DNA of 64,000 nucleotides from Domibacillus iocasae (GTDB taxonomy: Bacteria; Bacillota; Bacilli; Bacillales; Domibacillaceae), in assembly GCF_001750285.1 (NCBI RefSeq), contig NZ_MAMP01000012.1, positions 62,001-126,000 of the forward strand. The letters run 5' to 3'. Positions 25,403-35,023 of the stretch are shown here, one piece after another (the stretch's first letter is position 1; the number at the start of each line of letters is the position of its first letter). Position numbers and translations under genes: made by a program. The notes beneath the pieces were generated by a model. That model saw only the letters and a list, made by a program, of their open reading frames with translations. It was not told the origin of the DNA and searched no databases.

Positions 25403-25636
25403 ATGTTATCATCTGAAAAGATTGCACGTATAAATGAGTTGGCAAAAAAAGCGAAACAATCATCATTGTCAGACGAAGAGTTGCAAGAGCAAACGGCACT
25501 TCGCCAGGAGTATTTGAAGGTCTTCCGAACTTCTATGCGAGATACAGTCGAGCATGTTCGCGTCTTTGATCCGACTGGCGAAGAGGTTACACCGAAAAAA
25601 GTACGCGATATTCAAAAACGAAGAAAAATGAATTGA
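25403..25636 (+). CDS. ynzC: DUF896 protein YnzC
   Basis: A 77-aa helical-hairpin DUF896 protein ([20 protein letters not shown] ... [15 protein letters not shown]). Third gene of the SOS operon; AAAGGAG upstream. It is cytoplasmic and of unknown molecular function. Confidence 0.92.
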   Translation: MLSSEKIARINELAKKAKQSSLSDEELQEQTALRQEYLKVFRTSMRDTVEHVRVFDPTGEEVTPKKVRDIQKRRKMN

Positions 25637-25756
25637 ACCAGAAAGTGGAGGCAGTAAAAGCTGTCTCTTTTTCACATTGTTCTGTATTTTTGTTGTATAT
25701 TCCGTCAAAGACCTTTAATATAGAGTGGTAAATCCCCTTTCGAAAGGATGAATCTC

Positions 25757-27760
25757 ATGTTTGACAAAACAGATCAGCTTGCGGTTACAACAATCCGCAC
25801 GCTATCCATCGATGCAATTGAAAAAGCGAACTCCGGCCACCCGGGTTTGCCAATGGGTGCAGCTCCAATGGCGTATGCCCTCTGGACAAAAGTAATGAAT
25901 CACAATCCGAAAAATCCACAATGGTTTAACCGGGATCGATTCGTACTTTCAGCTGGTCACGGTTCCATGCTTTTATACAGCTTGCTTCACCTTGCCGGCT
26001 ATGATCTTTCACTTGATGAAATCAAAAATTTCCGTCAATGGGGAAGTAAAACACCGGGTCATCCGGAGTATAAGCATACAGACGGTGTAGAAGCGACGAC
26101 AGGTCCTCTTGGACAAGGAATTGCAATGGCTGTTGGTATGGCAATGGCAGAACGCCATTTGGCATCTGTATACAACAAAGATGGACATGAAGTTATCGGC
26201 CACCATACATACGCGTTATGCGGAGATGGTGATTTAATGGAAGGTGTGGCATCTGAAGCGGCATCGCTTGCAGCGCACTTGAAACTAAGCCGTCTTGTTG
26301 TTCTTTATGATTCCAATGATATTTCCTTGGATGGCGAACTTGATAAGTCATTCTCGGAAAGTGTGGAAGGCCGCTTTAAAGCATATGGCTGGAACTACAT
26401 TCGCGTAGAGGACGGAAACGATCTTGATGAAGTATTAAACGCGCTTGAAAACGCAAAACAAAGTGATGACGCTCCAACGATTGTTGAAGTGAAAACAGTC
26501 ATTGGCTACGGCTCGCCAAACAAATCCGGTAAATCCGCTTCTCACGGTGCACCGCTTGGTGAAGACGAAATGAAATTAACAAAAGAATATTACAAATGGA
26601 CATTTGACAAAGACTTCCACGTGCCGGACGAAGTATATAGTCGTTTTGAAGAAGAAGCGGTCAATCGCGGTGCTGAAGCACAAGCACAGTGGGACAAATT
26701 GTTTGCTTCTTACAAAGAAAATCATCCCGAATTAGCCGCTCAGCTCCAAAAAGCAATCAACGGTGAATTGCCGGATGGCTGGGAAGATGCTCTTCCTGTA
26801 TATGAAGAAGGAACATCAGATGCAACACGTAATACGTCTGGTGAGGCACTAAACGCGATTGCTAAAGCAGTTCCAACTTTCCTTGGGGGCTCAGCGGATT
26901 TGGCGGGCTCCAACAAAACATCCATTAAAAATACAGCTGATTTTATGCCAGACAGCTATGAAGGCCGCAACATCTGGTTTGGTGTCCGCGAATTTGCAAT
27001 GGGTGCAGCGATGAACGGAATGGCGCTTCACGGAGGACTTCAAGTGTTCGGCGGCACGTTCTTCGTCTTTTCGGATTACTTGCGTCCGGCGATTCGTTTA
27101 GCTGCGTTGATGGGGCTTCCAGTCACATACGTCTTTACACACGACAGTATCGCTGTTGGTGAAGATGGACCGACACATGAGCCGGTTGAACAGCTTTCCG
27201 CGTTCCGCGGTATGCCAAACTTGTCTGTTATTCGTCCTGCAGACGGAAACGAAACAGCAGCAGCTTGGAAATTGGCACTCACAAGCAAATCAACGCCAAC
27301 AGCTCTTGTGTTGACACGTCAAAACTTGGCCGTTCTTCCAGGTTCAAAAGAGCAGGCGCATGAAGGTGTTGAAAAAGGTGCTTACACAGTTGTAAAAGCA
27401 GAAAAAACACCGGATGTACTTCTTTTGGCAACAGGTTCAGAAGTCGGTCTTGCTGTAGAAGCGCAAAAAGTGCTTCAAGGTGAAGGTATTCATGCGAATG
27501 TTGTCAGCATTCCGTCATTTGACCGTTTTGAACAGCAGGATGCAGCGTACAAAGAGTCTGTTCTTCCGAAGTCAGTGAAAAAACGTCTTGGCATTGAAGT
27601 CGGCTCTTCATTCGGCTGGCATAAATATACAGGAGATGAAGGGGACATTTTGGCTATTGATCAATTTGGCGCCTCAGCACCTGGGGATATTGTTATGAAA
27701 GAGTATGGCTTTACTGTTGAAAATGTTGTATCGCGTGTAAAAGTACTGTTAGAAAAATAA
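25757..27760 (+). CDS. tkt: transketolase
   Basis: A 667-aa ThDP-dependent transketolase of the pentose phosphate pathway. ThDP motif GDGDLMEG...YDSND, pyrimidine-binding domain with [12 protein letters not shown], active-site HGS and GHPG loops. ATG 25757 follows AAAGGATG at proper spacing and gives the usual 667 residues; ATG 25748 would overlap the ribosome binding site. In B. subtilis sirA (yneE) lies between tkt and yneF; it is absent here. Confidence 0.97.
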   Translation: MFDKTDQLAVTTIRTLSIDAIEKANSGHPGLPMGAAPMAYALWTKVMNHNPKNPQWFNRDRFVLSAGHGSMLLYSLLHLAGYDLSLDEIKNFRQWGSKTPGHPEYKHTDGVEATTGPLGQGIAMAVGMAMAERHLASVYNKDGHEVIGHHTYALCGDGDLMEGVASEAASLAAHLKLSRLVVLYDSNDISLDGELDKSFSESVEGRFKAYGWNYIRVEDGNDLDEVLNALENAKQSDDAPTIVEVKTVIGYGSPNKSGKSASHGAPLGEDEMKLTKEYYKWTFDKDFHVPDEVYSRFEEEAVNRGAEAQAQWDKLFASYKENHPELAAQLQKAINGELPDGWEDALPVYEEGTSDATRNTSGEALNAIAKAVPTFLGGSADLAGSNKTSIKNTADFMPDSYEGRNIWFGVREFAMGAAMNGMALHGGLQVFGGTFFVFSDYLRPAIRLAALMGLPVTYVFTHDSIAVGEDGPTHEPVEQLSAFRGMPNLSVIRPADGNETAAAWKLALTSKSTPTALVLTRQNLAVLPGSKEQAHEGVEKGAYTVVKAEKTPDVLLLATGSEVGLAVEAQKVLQGEGIHANVVSIPSFDRFEQQDAAYKESVLPKSVKKRLGIEVGSSFGWHKYTGDEGDILAIDQFGASAPGDIVMKEYGFTVENVVSRVKVLLEK

Positions 27761-27770
27761 AATGTTTTCA

Positions 27771-27798
27771 GTCCGGAGCCTCGGTTCCGGATTTTTTT
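27771..27798 (+). terminator. tkt terminator
   Basis: GTCCGGAGCC-TC-GGTTCCGGAT stem plus seven T. Confidence 0.85.
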
Positions 27799-27893
27799 AC
27801 GCCATCATTCCGCAAAAATTTACAGGCTCTTATTGTATAATCGTGAATGGTTTAGTACACTTTGAATAGACAACTTGAAGGAGGAACACGTTT

Positions 27894-28109
27894 ATGTTTT
27901 GGTATGTGCTTACGGCTGTCCTGGCACTCGCTGCCGGCATCGCTATCGGCTTTTTCATCGCACGCCGTTACATGATGGATTACTTAAAAAAGAATCCGCC
28001 AATTAACGAGCAAATGCTGCGTATGATGATGATGCAAATGGGAATGAAACCATCACAAAAGAAAATCAATCAAATGATGGCACAAATGAATAAACAGCAG
28101 GATAAATAA
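27894..28109 (+). CDS. yneF: UPF0154 membrane protein YneF
   Basis: A 71-aa protein with one N-terminal transmembrane helix (residues 3-23) and a Met/Gln-rich cytoplasmic tail ([17 protein letters not shown]). Matches YneF/UPF0154. AAGGAGG upstream. Its tail is unusually Met-rich, as in the family. Confidence 0.93.
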   Translation: MFWYVLTAVLALAAGIAIGFFIARRYMMDYLKKNPPINEQMLRMMMMQMGMKPSQKKINQMMAQMNKQQDK

Positions 28110-28173
28110 GTCCTTGCTGTATAAGGGTTTAAAGCGATTTTTCCCTGTTCATTTATTCAAACAGAAGGGTGAA

Positions 28174-28283
28174 AGGTTAATCTTTCCTCACTGTTTTTGC
28201 ATTTATTTGGTTTATTTTCCTTGTAAATAACAATAACCACCTTTTCTTGTGAAAGATTAACCAAGGAAGGTGGTTTTTTTATG
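28174..28283 (+). repeat. leader/terminator RNA element, copy A
   Basis: About 110 nt similar to copy B at 31019-31129. A 12-nt sequence GGTTAATCTTTC (28175-) can pair with GAAAGATTAACC (28251-), competing with the terminator stem AACCACCTT/AAGGTGGTT-T7. The 3' arm (GGAAGGTGG) doubles as a ribosome binding site 7 nt before an ATG at 28281. Confidence 0.5.
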
Positions 28284-28312
28284 GAATTAGAAGATGTAAT
28301 TATAGAGCCATT

Positions 28313-28450
28313 TCAGCAAGGCATGGCAATCAGCTTCGCACAAAACTGGTTGTATACCGTGTTTTCGGTCGTACTAAATAACACTGGCATATTTAAGTTT
28401 TGCTTAATCCAACGAAAGAGGGCTTTAATGGAGCAGTGCGTTTCATACCC
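28313..28450 (-). pseudogene. IS4-family transposase remnant
   Basis: A 44-codon minus-strand frame contains LFRWIKQNLNMPVLFSTTEN, the typical C-terminal signature of IS4-type transposases (FRWIKQNLN followed by TTENAVYNQ), ending prematurely. Substitutions and the loss of the remainder mark it as a scrap. It sits directly after leader copy A. Confidence 0.7.
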
Positions 28451-28645
28451 GTCGGCGGCCACTTCAACGGATACATTTCGCAAACTCGTCACAACGCGAA
28501 TAAATGGTTCCAAGCCGGCACGTCATATCTCGCGTACCGTTTTATTTCTTTTGAGGCAGGGGCTTCAACGATTTAATACCAGACAATTTCACATTTTCTT
28601 TGATAAGGAGTATTTTCCAAAGTTAAGACAAATGTAAAAGCATTT

Positions 28646-29440
28646 TTATTTTTCTAACACTTGATTTATCACTTCACTCGGTTTGCTGTTATTTAGATTT
28701 TTGTAAATGCAGCTTGCCGGTTTTTCTCGTAAGGTTTCAGCAAAAGCGATTGCCAATTCGGTTTCTCCCGCTACATGGATTTCTACCCAACCTCTTTCTT
28801 TCTTTAATCGTTCTACGTTTGTTCCCATGCTTTTAAAGAACCTTTGCAAATTTTCTTTAAGCCGGGACTCTAAAAAGTCTACTTTACTACTCCCAATTAC
28901 ATGTCGACCACCGGGATCCATGTCCTTCTTTTTCCCCCACTCTTCAAGGTTAGGGTCGAAGCTGTAAGAAAAATCTTCTTTGACCAATCCCATTACAGTA
29001 TCCAATATTCGAACTTCCCCGAAGCTTGGTAAAATAATTCCTGCTTCTGGATAGGCTTTGTGCATGTATTCCAATTGTTCTAAAACCGGATGATCTTCCC
29101 AATGAAAGCTTGATTTAACAGGAACTTGCACATAATGAACCGACCATAATTCTGGATTCTCTGAAGCGAAAATAACGACTCCTTTGCGCAAATCATCCTT
29201 ATTATCATCGATTTCTTTTAATACTTTTTTCTTAACTTTTTTAAATAATTTCAATTCATTTTCATTTTTTGAATCTGTTAAATACTTATCTAAATCCTTT
29301 AAGCCGTTCTTTAAATGAATTTCCCATGCACCGTTTAGCTGGTCTGGATCAGCCGGGTTGGTGTTTAAATAAACACTCAATACACCGCGTTCACCACTGT
29401 GATATTCTTTTAAGGTCTGGAGTTCTTTGTTTAGAGTCAT
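28646..29440 (-). CDS. VLRF1/baeRF-type release-factor-like protein
   Basis: A 264-aa protein similar to the bacterial eRF1-like family (VLRF1, baeRF family 10): GVLSVYLNTNPADPDQLNG start, a middle with VVIFASEN and ILPSFGEVRILD, and GRHVIGSSKVDF. Relatives carry an eRF1-domain-2-like fold and may act in ribosome quality control; the GGQ-like catalytic motif is not evident. GAGGAGG lies upstream of the ATG. It is in the accessory segment between yneF and ccdA. Confidence 0.65.
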   Translation of the reverse strand: MTLNKELQTLKEYHSGERGVLSVYLNTNPADPDQLNGAWEIHLKNGLKDLDKYLTDSKNENELKLFKKVKKKVLKEIDDNKDDLRKGVVIFASENPELWSVHYVQVPVKSSFHWEDHPVLEQLEYMHKAYPEAGIILPSFGEVRILDTVMGLVKEDFSYSFDPNLEEWGKKKDMDPGGRHVIGSSKVDFLESRLKENLQRFFKSMGTNVERLKKERGWVEIHVAGETELAIAFAETLREKPASCIYKNLNNSKPSEVINQVLEK

Positions 29441-29999
29441 AAATTTATTTTACCTCCTCAAATTTCTTTACAGTACTAGCCTGCCCTTCGAGTACCAAAT
29501 ATAAAACTAAGTCTTAGTCACAGGTATGGTGTTTATTAAAAATGTCTACAGATGAGCTGCAGGCTGGGAAGTGGATTAATCCGGCTGTCTTTTTTGAAGC
29601 AAACAGCGGCGATCTTTTCATTTAACCAAAAAAATAACCCGCTATTGAGTCGAGCGCTCTGGTGGGTTATTCCACGGTATTGCTGATCATCTCTTATGGG
29701 AAGCCTGCTATTATCAGGCCGGTTCGATGTTAGCGCATCGGAGCGGCTTTTTCAATTTATCAATCGTACCAAGCTGAGTGTTTTACCTGGTTTTTATTAG
29801 TAATAAGAGCAGGGTATTTAGCTTTTTGATTAAACAATAAGGGGAATCTTTATGAAAATTTATTTTCGAAGCATAAATGATATGAATAGAAACTAATACT
29901 GTTCTTTCATAAAGCCAATTTTAATAAAAAAAACAAAACCTATGCTATTATTTTAAGAAGTGTCGAACAAGAATTATCATTCAGAAGGAAATGAGTGGG
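29441..29999. other. intergenic with hairpins, no gene seen
   Basis: Contains a minus-strand terminator (29627-29672; AATAACCC...GGGTTATT with a U run to the left) and a plus-strand hairpin with U tail (29715-29756), neither adjacent to a visible gene, and one unsupported 27-codon frame at about 29541. Probably decayed DNA. Confidence 0.4.
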
Positions 30000-30437
30000 A
30001 TGGCTAATATGTATATTGCAACTGAAGAAATTCAATTTTCATATGCTGATACCGATATGATGGGTGTTGTTTATCATGCAAACTACATAAAATGGTTTGA
30101 ACTAGGTAGAACAAAACTTATAGAGGATATTGGATACAACTACTTAGACATGGAAAAAGCGGGATATTACGCACCAGTGCACAACCTTGAAGTTACATAC
30201 AAGAAACCTATAAAGCTTGGAGATAAAGCCTTTGTCAAGACATGGGTGGAAAAAAATCATGCATTAAGAGCTGCCTATGGTTTTCAAATTGTCAACGGTG
30301 AAGGTGACATCTGCGCGGAAGGAACTACTACGCATATCATCGTAAAAAAGGAAAACGGTGATTTCAAACCCGTTAGATTCAGTAAGGCATTTCCTGAGTG
30401 GTTTCAAAAATATGAAGAAATTAAAAGGAAAGTCTAG
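30000..30437 (+). CDS. YneP-like acyl-CoA thioesterase (paralogue)
   Basis: A 145-aa hot-dog-fold thioesterase of the YbgC/FadM type: SYADTDMMGVVYHANYIKWF with the catalytic Asp and Tyr/His context. ATG 30000 is favoured because AGAAGGAA abuts the ATG at 29991. It is closely similar to the native-locus YneP at 60455 (shared VVYH, RTKLIEDIGY versus RTRLIKDLGF). Substrate unknown; acyl-CoA expected. Confidence 0.85.
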   Translation: MANMYIATEEIQFSYADTDMMGVVYHANYIKWFELGRTKLIEDIGYNYLDMEKAGYYAPVHNLEVTYKKPIKLGDKAFVKTWVEKNHALRAAYGFQIVNGEGDICAEGTTTHIIVKKENGDFKPVRFSKAFPEWFQKYEEIKRKV

Positions 30438-30683
30438 CAAAGACAGGAATGTTTATAAAACCATTCAGCAACGTCCCAATAATTCAACGGTTGCTTGGTC
30501 GTACGTTTCCTTCAAGCAACAACCCGCCATTATGAAGAAAGGCAAAGAAGGATAGGTAGCCACTCTTTGAATAAACACAGTAAAAGCAGCCGAGGTTTTA
30601 GATTTTTCTGGCACTAAATTTAAATCTGATTTAATCGTAAGATCTAGGGAAATTAACGAAGGATTGAAAGGAAGTACACAATA

Positions 30684-30941
30684 ATGAAGCAGGTAGTTAC
30701 AATGGAAGAATACATGAAAATGTGGGATAAAACTTTCCAGATTGAATCTCCAGAAACGTTTCTCTTAAAGTGGAATTGCGTAAGTTGTGAAAAGGAAAAT
30801 AGAGAAAAAGCTTCTGAATTTACTCAGATTGCAAATTTTGCTCTTTCGCATTGTTATAACTGTTGTAGCAGCAATATTATTGAGCTGAAAACTAAATCAA
30901 TGATCATCATTGAGTACAATACGAAGGAAGCCAATCAATAA
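30684..30941 (+). CDS. small zinc-ribbon-like protein, unknown
   Basis: An 85-aa protein with two Cys pairs (WNCVSCEKEN and CYNCCSSN), consistent with one zinc-ribbon site. The N-terminus is helical (MKQVVTMEEYMKMWDKTFQ). AAAGGAAG lies upstream. No family assigned. Confidence 0.6.
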   Translation: MKQVVTMEEYMKMWDKTFQIESPETFLLKWNCVSCEKENREKASEFTQIANFALSHCYNCCSSNIIELKTKSMIIIEYNTKEANQ

Positions 30942-30966
30942 AACAATTAGTTTAATCTAATAAAAA

Positions 30967-30996
30967 GTTGACACATAAAGCGGAGTAAATCTAATA
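30967..30996 (+). promoter_or_regulatory. promoter of leader copy B
   Basis: TTGACA, 18 nt, TAATAA, immediately before leader copy B. Confidence 0.5.
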
Positions 30997-31018
30997 ATGG
31001 TTTGATTTCTAAGTAAAT

Positions 31019-31129
31019 GGTTAAACCTTTATCGCTATTTTTACGTCATTTCGGTTTGTTTTCTTTGTAAATAACCACCACCACCTTTTCCTTGTTAAGT
31101 GATTAACTAGAGGAGGTGGTTTTTTTATG
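31019..31129 (+). repeat. leader/terminator RNA element, copy B
   Basis: About 110 nt similar to copy A (shared GGTTTRTTTTCYTTGTAAATAAC block and ACCACCTTTTC...GGAGGTGGTTTTTTTATGGA). The terminator's 3' arm contains AGGAGGTGG, 7 nt before ATG 31127, so terminator formation would also hide the ribosome binding site. Confidence 0.5.
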
Positions 31130-31255
31130 GAGTCAAAGGATATTCACAGCATGAATAGAAGCGAGAACTATGAGAAAGCCTGCAACAAAGCAACTTCGCC
31201 ATCTTTTGGCGGAATGTCGTCTTTAGATCGGGGGAATAAGAACTTTGACTTTTAA
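31127..31255 (+). CDS. 42-aa peptide downstream of leader B
   Basis: Starts ATG 7 nt after AGGAGGTGG. Hydrophilic peptide beginning MESKDIHSMN and ending RGNKNFDF. The first six codons resemble those after leader A (MELEDV). Function unknown; may be a regulated small peptide or the remnant of a longer gene. Confidence 0.35.
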   Translation: MESKDIHSMNRSENYEKACNKATSPSFGGMSSLDRGNKNFDF

Positions 31256-31316
31256 ATATCGGAGTCTAAAAATTTCTTCATGTTCCCTCGCTTATAAGAC
31301 AACATAAGGGATATTA

Positions 31317-31628
31317 TTAGAAATGATGTAGTGATTCTGGCGCCTCGAACTCACATAGCAACCCTTTCTTTTCTACTTGCTTTTTCAATTCTTCGGCAAA
31401 GGCAATGGAAGGATTAGTAGTAAATCGTACGGGCTTTTCCGCCAGCTCATATATCTCCTTTAAAGAGCGTGGTTCTAATCTTTCTGCACTATATCATTCT
31501 ACTTGCAGTGCTTTAGCTATTATTAAATGGAAATATTTTTCAGTTTCAGTCGAACAGCTATTTACATTGATGAAGTGCTGCATTCAATCTTCCCATTGTT
31601 CCTTTGTTGAAACTAATTCAGTTCGCAT
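31317..31628 (-). pseudogene. unknown gene with two in-frame TGA codons
   Basis: A 104-codon minus-strand frame from ATG 31628 has strong protein-like character (SLKEIYELAEKPVRF, AFAEELKKQVEKKGLLCEF) but is interrupted twice by TGA, each where a Trp would fit (EQWED-stop-MQHF and LQVE-stop-YSAERL). No family recognised. Two nonsense changes in one frame mark it as a pseudogene. Confidence 0.55.
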
Positions 31629-32043
31629 GATATGTTGAAATGCATGACAGTTCCTGCAAATGGGTTGTAGATCGATCAAATGGCACATTTTAAAGGATTT
31701 TGAAACATTCAAAATGCTCCATGTTTCGGACTATTCAACGTACTAAAAAGCAAGAAACAAAGCTATTGGTGCCATGTTAGCCGAAAAAGTATATGCTGAG
31801 CTGAAGTTACTGCTAAAAAGCTTAGACTGTGAATTGCCAAGCGTACTATTATATCTGTTACCTGCATATAGGTAAGTAAGAAGAAACGAGGCAAAGCATT
31901 GCGTTCTGTGACACTGTCCTGGGACAGGCCTTAGGTCGTTCGAGATCTAAAAACATTTGATTCAAGGTTCCGTCTTTTATAAAGGGAAAATAATTCTGCT
32001 AATGCAGGAAATGATTAGCAGGCAGAGGATGCTGGGTGATAAT
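31629..32043. other. decayed intergenic
   Basis: Short coding-like fragments (for example MLAEKVYAELKLLLKSLDCE from about 31774) without ribosome binding sites; no intact gene. Confidence 0.35.
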
Positions 32044-32319
32044 ATGATCATTATTATTGAAAAAGCCCTTCTTTTCATGATTACGCTGCGACTTATTTCA
32101 GGAAGCATTGAAATCACCGCTGCGCTGTTGATGGTCAAGTTTAATGATTTAGAAAAAGCCTTTTATATTAATAGCCTGCTTGCATTAGTAGGCCCCGTAA
32201 TCTTGATTTTGACGACGGGAATTGGCTTATATGGGCTTGCGGGAAAAATGCCTTTAACAAAAAGCATTGGTCTTGTATGTGGAATCTTGCTTATTCTTTA
32301 TAGTTTACGTTCTAAATGA
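32044..32319 (+). CDS. yqhV: DUF2619 membrane protein (YqhV-like)
   Basis: A 91-aa protein with about three hydrophobic segments. LRLISGSIEITAALLMVKFND and YINSLLALVGPVILI match YqhV/DUF2619. ATG 32044 chosen; GGGTG lies just upstream. In B. subtilis yqhV lies next to the spoIIIA operon, so its location here is a rearrangement or a second copy. Confidence 0.75.
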   Translation: MIIIIEKALLFMITLRLISGSIEITAALLMVKFNDLEKAFYINSLLALVGPVILILTTGIGLYGLAGKMPLTKSIGLVCGILLILYSLRSK

Positions 32320-32861
32320 GCAAGAGGACTGGGTATTAGAATAAACAAAATCCGCTCAATCATTCTAAGCATTGAGCGGCAAGTTAAATAAAATATTATT
32401 TTTTACAGTATGGATATAATGAATCGGTTCGAATGCAGACAAATAATCGGTTCGATTGCTAAAGAAAAGGTCATTTATCGCAGTGGGGGGTAAAATTATG
32501 TTTTGCACAATTATCCTCCCATATAAATAAAAATAAAATATTGATCGAAATTATGGTTTTGTACTCTTGTGGTCAAGTACAAAGCTATTGTGTGAAAAAA
32601 TTCTAATTCAGGGAAAGGGTGCTTTAGTTTAAGAAAAAGCCGAATTTAATTCAGCTCTTTCATGCTCCGGGCGTTTCATAACTCAGAATTTTTAACAATG
32701 TTTTTGAGAAAAGGCATTCAAAGGTTTCATAGATATGGGTGGGATACATAATGAAATTAAAGAAAAAACCGTTTTCAGAGAAAAAGGTTTTTTCTTTTTT
32801 TAAGAGTAATTGATTAGGGTTGGGGTACATATAACTATTAGAGAAAGGGAGGGTCAGCAAA
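32320..32861. other. intergenic, no gene seen
   Basis: One clear hairpin with a U run (32758-32803; AAAGAAAAAACC...GGTTTTTTCTTTTTTT) and no supported gene. Possibly another decayed stretch. Confidence 0.4.
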
Positions 32862-33386
32862 ATGAAAAAACGTTTCTTGTCTTTATTTATTCTTCCGTTT
32901 ATGTTGATCAGCGCAAGTGTCCCGGTACTAGCATCTGAGTATGAAGACGAATTAACAGGTACTCCTTATGAAATATTAGAAAAAGAAGGGATTTCCTTAA
33001 AACATTATATTGTGACATTTAAATCCTCTGAAATTGAAAAAGGCTATTACCGGGCAACCGCCAGTAATGGTGAAACGATACGCTTTAAGTCAACGGATGT
33101 TGAAATCGAATTATCTGTAGGCGACCGTGTCCGGACTTACTGGGAAGATGGCGACTTTAATATTGCCGAGTATGTAAAACCGGAAAAGGTGGTTTATAAG
33201 ATTAATCGTGTATGGTACGAACATGGACAAATGAACTTTGAAGGAACGAGCCCGAAGTCAGGCGACATTGTTTTTACCGATGAAAATATATTTGGCAAGG
33301 AAATCATGACCGGGGATAAAGTTGTCGCGGAATTTGACCAAATGTTCATCGAAAACGGTTTAATAGGTGTTTATAAGAAAAAATAA
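32862..33386 (+). CDS. secreted protein, unknown
   Basis: A 174-aa protein with a classical signal peptide (residues 1-25, cleavage near VLAS-E), then a beta-rich domain (YIVTFKSSEIEKGYYRATAS, VGDRVRTYWEDG, a repeated DKVVAEF-like strand). It is probably released or wall-associated. AAGGGAGG upstream, a strong terminator downstream. No family recognised. Confidence 0.6.
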   Translation: MKKRFLSLFILPFMLISASVPVLASEYEDELTGTPYEILEKEGISLKHYIVTFKSSEIEKGYYRATASNGETIRFKSTDVEIELSVGDRVRTYWEDGDFNIAEYVKPEKVVYKINRVWYEHGQMNFEGTSPKSGDIVFTDENIFGKEIMTGDKVVAEFDQMFIENGLIGVYKKK

Positions 33387-33420
33387 AAAAACTGTCCAAT
33401 GCGGGCAGTTTTTTTATTTT
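33386..33420. terminator. bidirectional terminator
   Basis: AAACTG.CC-AATGC-GG.CAGTTTTTTT; overlaps the 3' end of the convergent Spo0E-type gene. Confidence 0.75.
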
Positions 33421-33593
33421 ACTTGCACTTTTTTTAAGCTTTGAATGTGAAGTTCATCATATAAATTTAAAAGCCGGTCTAGTTCCTGGCTGTATTCAAT
33501 GGCAAGAGGGGAAGTAAGCCCGTTTTCAAAAGCCACATTAAGTAGTTCAGTCCGCTTCGCTTCAATAATGTCGAGCAGCGTTTCTTTATTCAC
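33414..33593 (-). CDS. Spo0E-family aspartyl-phosphate phosphatase
   Basis: A 59-aa helical-hairpin protein with the diagnostic YSQELDRLLNLYDEL motif (Spo0E SQELD). The N-terminal helix is LLDIIEAKRTELLNVAF. Members dephosphorylate Spo0A-P and delay sporulation. GTG start at 33593 with AAAGGGTGG upstream. Confidence 0.85.
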   Translation of the reverse strand: MNKETLLDIIEAKRTELLNVAFENGLTSPLAIEYSQELDRLLNLYDELHIQSLKKVQVK

Positions 33594-33766
33594 AGCGGAC
33601 CACCCTTTCCATCGTTTAGTAAAGCTTTACACTGTCTAGTATAACCAATCATTTACTTATTTTCAAAAAAATTTGTCGTTTTTTTCACTTTTTTCTGTTC
33701 ACATATATGTCAAAGTGCAAAATGGCCCGTTTCTGTTACAATGGGAAGGGAAAGGATGTTGAATTC

Positions 33767-34474
33767 ATGACCGATTTAAATGTTTTTCTGGCATTTGGTG
33801 CAGGATTTTTAAGTTTTATTTCTCCGTGCTGCCTGCCTTTGTATCCTGCTTTTTTATCTTATATTACCGGCATGAGTGTGAATGAGCTAAAAAACGACAA
33901 TGCGATGCTTCAAAAAAGAAGTATGCTTCATACGCTCTTTTTCTTATTAGGCTTTTCTCTTGTATTTATTTTGCTTGGCTTTGGCTCATCTTTTATTGGC
34001 CAATTTTTAAAAGAGTGGGACGACCTTATTCGCCAGCTGGGCGCCATTTTTATTATCTTTTTCGGATTAGTCGTGACAGGTATATTACAGCCGAAATTTA
34101 TGATGTCTGAAAAGCGGGTCGAGTTTAAACATCGTCCGGTTGGATACGTTGGATCAGCGTTAATTGGCTTGGCATTTGGAGCAGGCTGGACACCTTGTAC
34201 TGGTCCTATTTTGCTTGCGGTTATTTATATGGCCGGCACGAATCCGGACTCTGCTATGCTTTATATGATTGCGTACACTCTCGGTTTTGCCATTCCATTT
34301 TTTGTTTTATCTTTTTTTATTGGCCGTATGAAATGGATACGTACGCACAGTGCAAAGATTGTAAAAATCGGCGGGTATGTTATGATAGGAATGGGTATTA
34401 TCCTGTTTTTTGATTGGATGACAAAGATCATTATGATCCTCACACCGTTATTCGGCGGGTTTACCGGCTTTTAA
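33767..34474 (+). CDS. ccdA: cytochrome c biogenesis protein CcdA
   Basis: A 235-aa polytopic membrane protein; the first helix contains [19 protein letters not shown] and a later one [12 protein letters not shown], the paired Cys that relay reducing equivalents across the membrane. ATG 33767 after AAAGGATG gives the usual length. In B. subtilis ccdB (a response regulator) follows; here ccdC comes next and ccdB is missing. Confidence 0.92.
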   Translation: MTDLNVFLAFGAGFLSFISPCCLPLYPAFLSYITGMSVNELKNDNAMLQKRSMLHTLFFLLGFSLVFILLGFGSSFIGQFLKEWDDLIRQLGAIFIIFFGLVVTGILQPKFMMSEKRVEFKHRPVGYVGSALIGLAFGAGWTPCTGPILLAVIYMAGTNPDSAMLYMIAYTLGFAIPFFVLSFFIGRMKWIRTHSAKIVKIGGYVMIGMGIILFFDWMTKIIMILTPLFGGFTGF

Positions 34475-34497
34475 TTTGCACTAAAGGAATGATCAAT

Positions 34498-35001
34498 ATG
34501 GATTGGATCGTTGCGGCATCATCCGTGGCGGCTGTTTTAATGGGAATTGCGGCTTTAGTTGTCCGAATGAAAGCGGCTAAAAAACCGACCTCGACTAAAA
34601 AAATTATTATGCCGCCCCTTTTTATGAGCACAGGTGCGCTCATGTTTTTATTCCCAATGTTTCGGGTAACCGGACTTGAATTGCTGGAAGCAGCGGCTGT
34701 AGGGTGCCTTTTTTCATTTTTACTTATTAAAACATCAAATTTTGAAATACGCGGCCAGGACATTTATTTGAAACGGTCAAAAGCGTTTCCGGTCATTTTA
34801 ATGACGCTGCTCGTCGTCCGAATCGTTGGCAAACTTGTTTTATCCACCTCCATCGATGTAGGGGAACTCGGCGGCATGTTTTTTATTCTCGCATTTGCGA
34901 TGATTCTTCCGTGGCGGGTAGCGATGTACAAAAAATATAATGTGCTAAAACGCCAGCTTCCGGGTCGTGCCGGAGCTATAACCGAAAAAACAGCCTTTTA
35001 A
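34498..35001 (+). CDS. ccdC: CcdC-family membrane protein
   Basis: A 167-aa protein with four to five transmembrane segments and a short basic tail; matches the CcdC (YneJ) family. ATG 34498 is preceded by AAAGGAATG and lies 23 nt after ccdA. The role in cytochrome c maturation is inferred from locus and family. Confidence 0.82.
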   Translation: MDWIVAASSVAAVLMGIAALVVRMKAAKKPTSTKKIIMPPLFMSTGALMFLFPMFRVTGLELLEAAAVGCLFSFLLIKTSNFEIRGQDIYLKRSKAFPVILMTLLVVRIVGKLVLSTSIDVGELGGMFFILAFAMILPWRVAMYKKYNVLKRQLPGRAGAITEKTAF

Positions 35002-35020
35002 GTGAAGGCTGTTTTTTATT
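34984..35020. terminator. bidirectional terminator
   Basis: AAAACAGCCTT-TTAAGTG-AAGGCTGTTTTTT; covers the last ccdC codons. Confidence 0.8.
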
Positions 35021-35023
35021 GTA

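Noticed and set aside
28281-28637. 118-aa plus-strand frame after leader copy A
   Set aside because: Beyond its first dozen codons it is antisense to the IS4 transposase remnant; not a natural protein.
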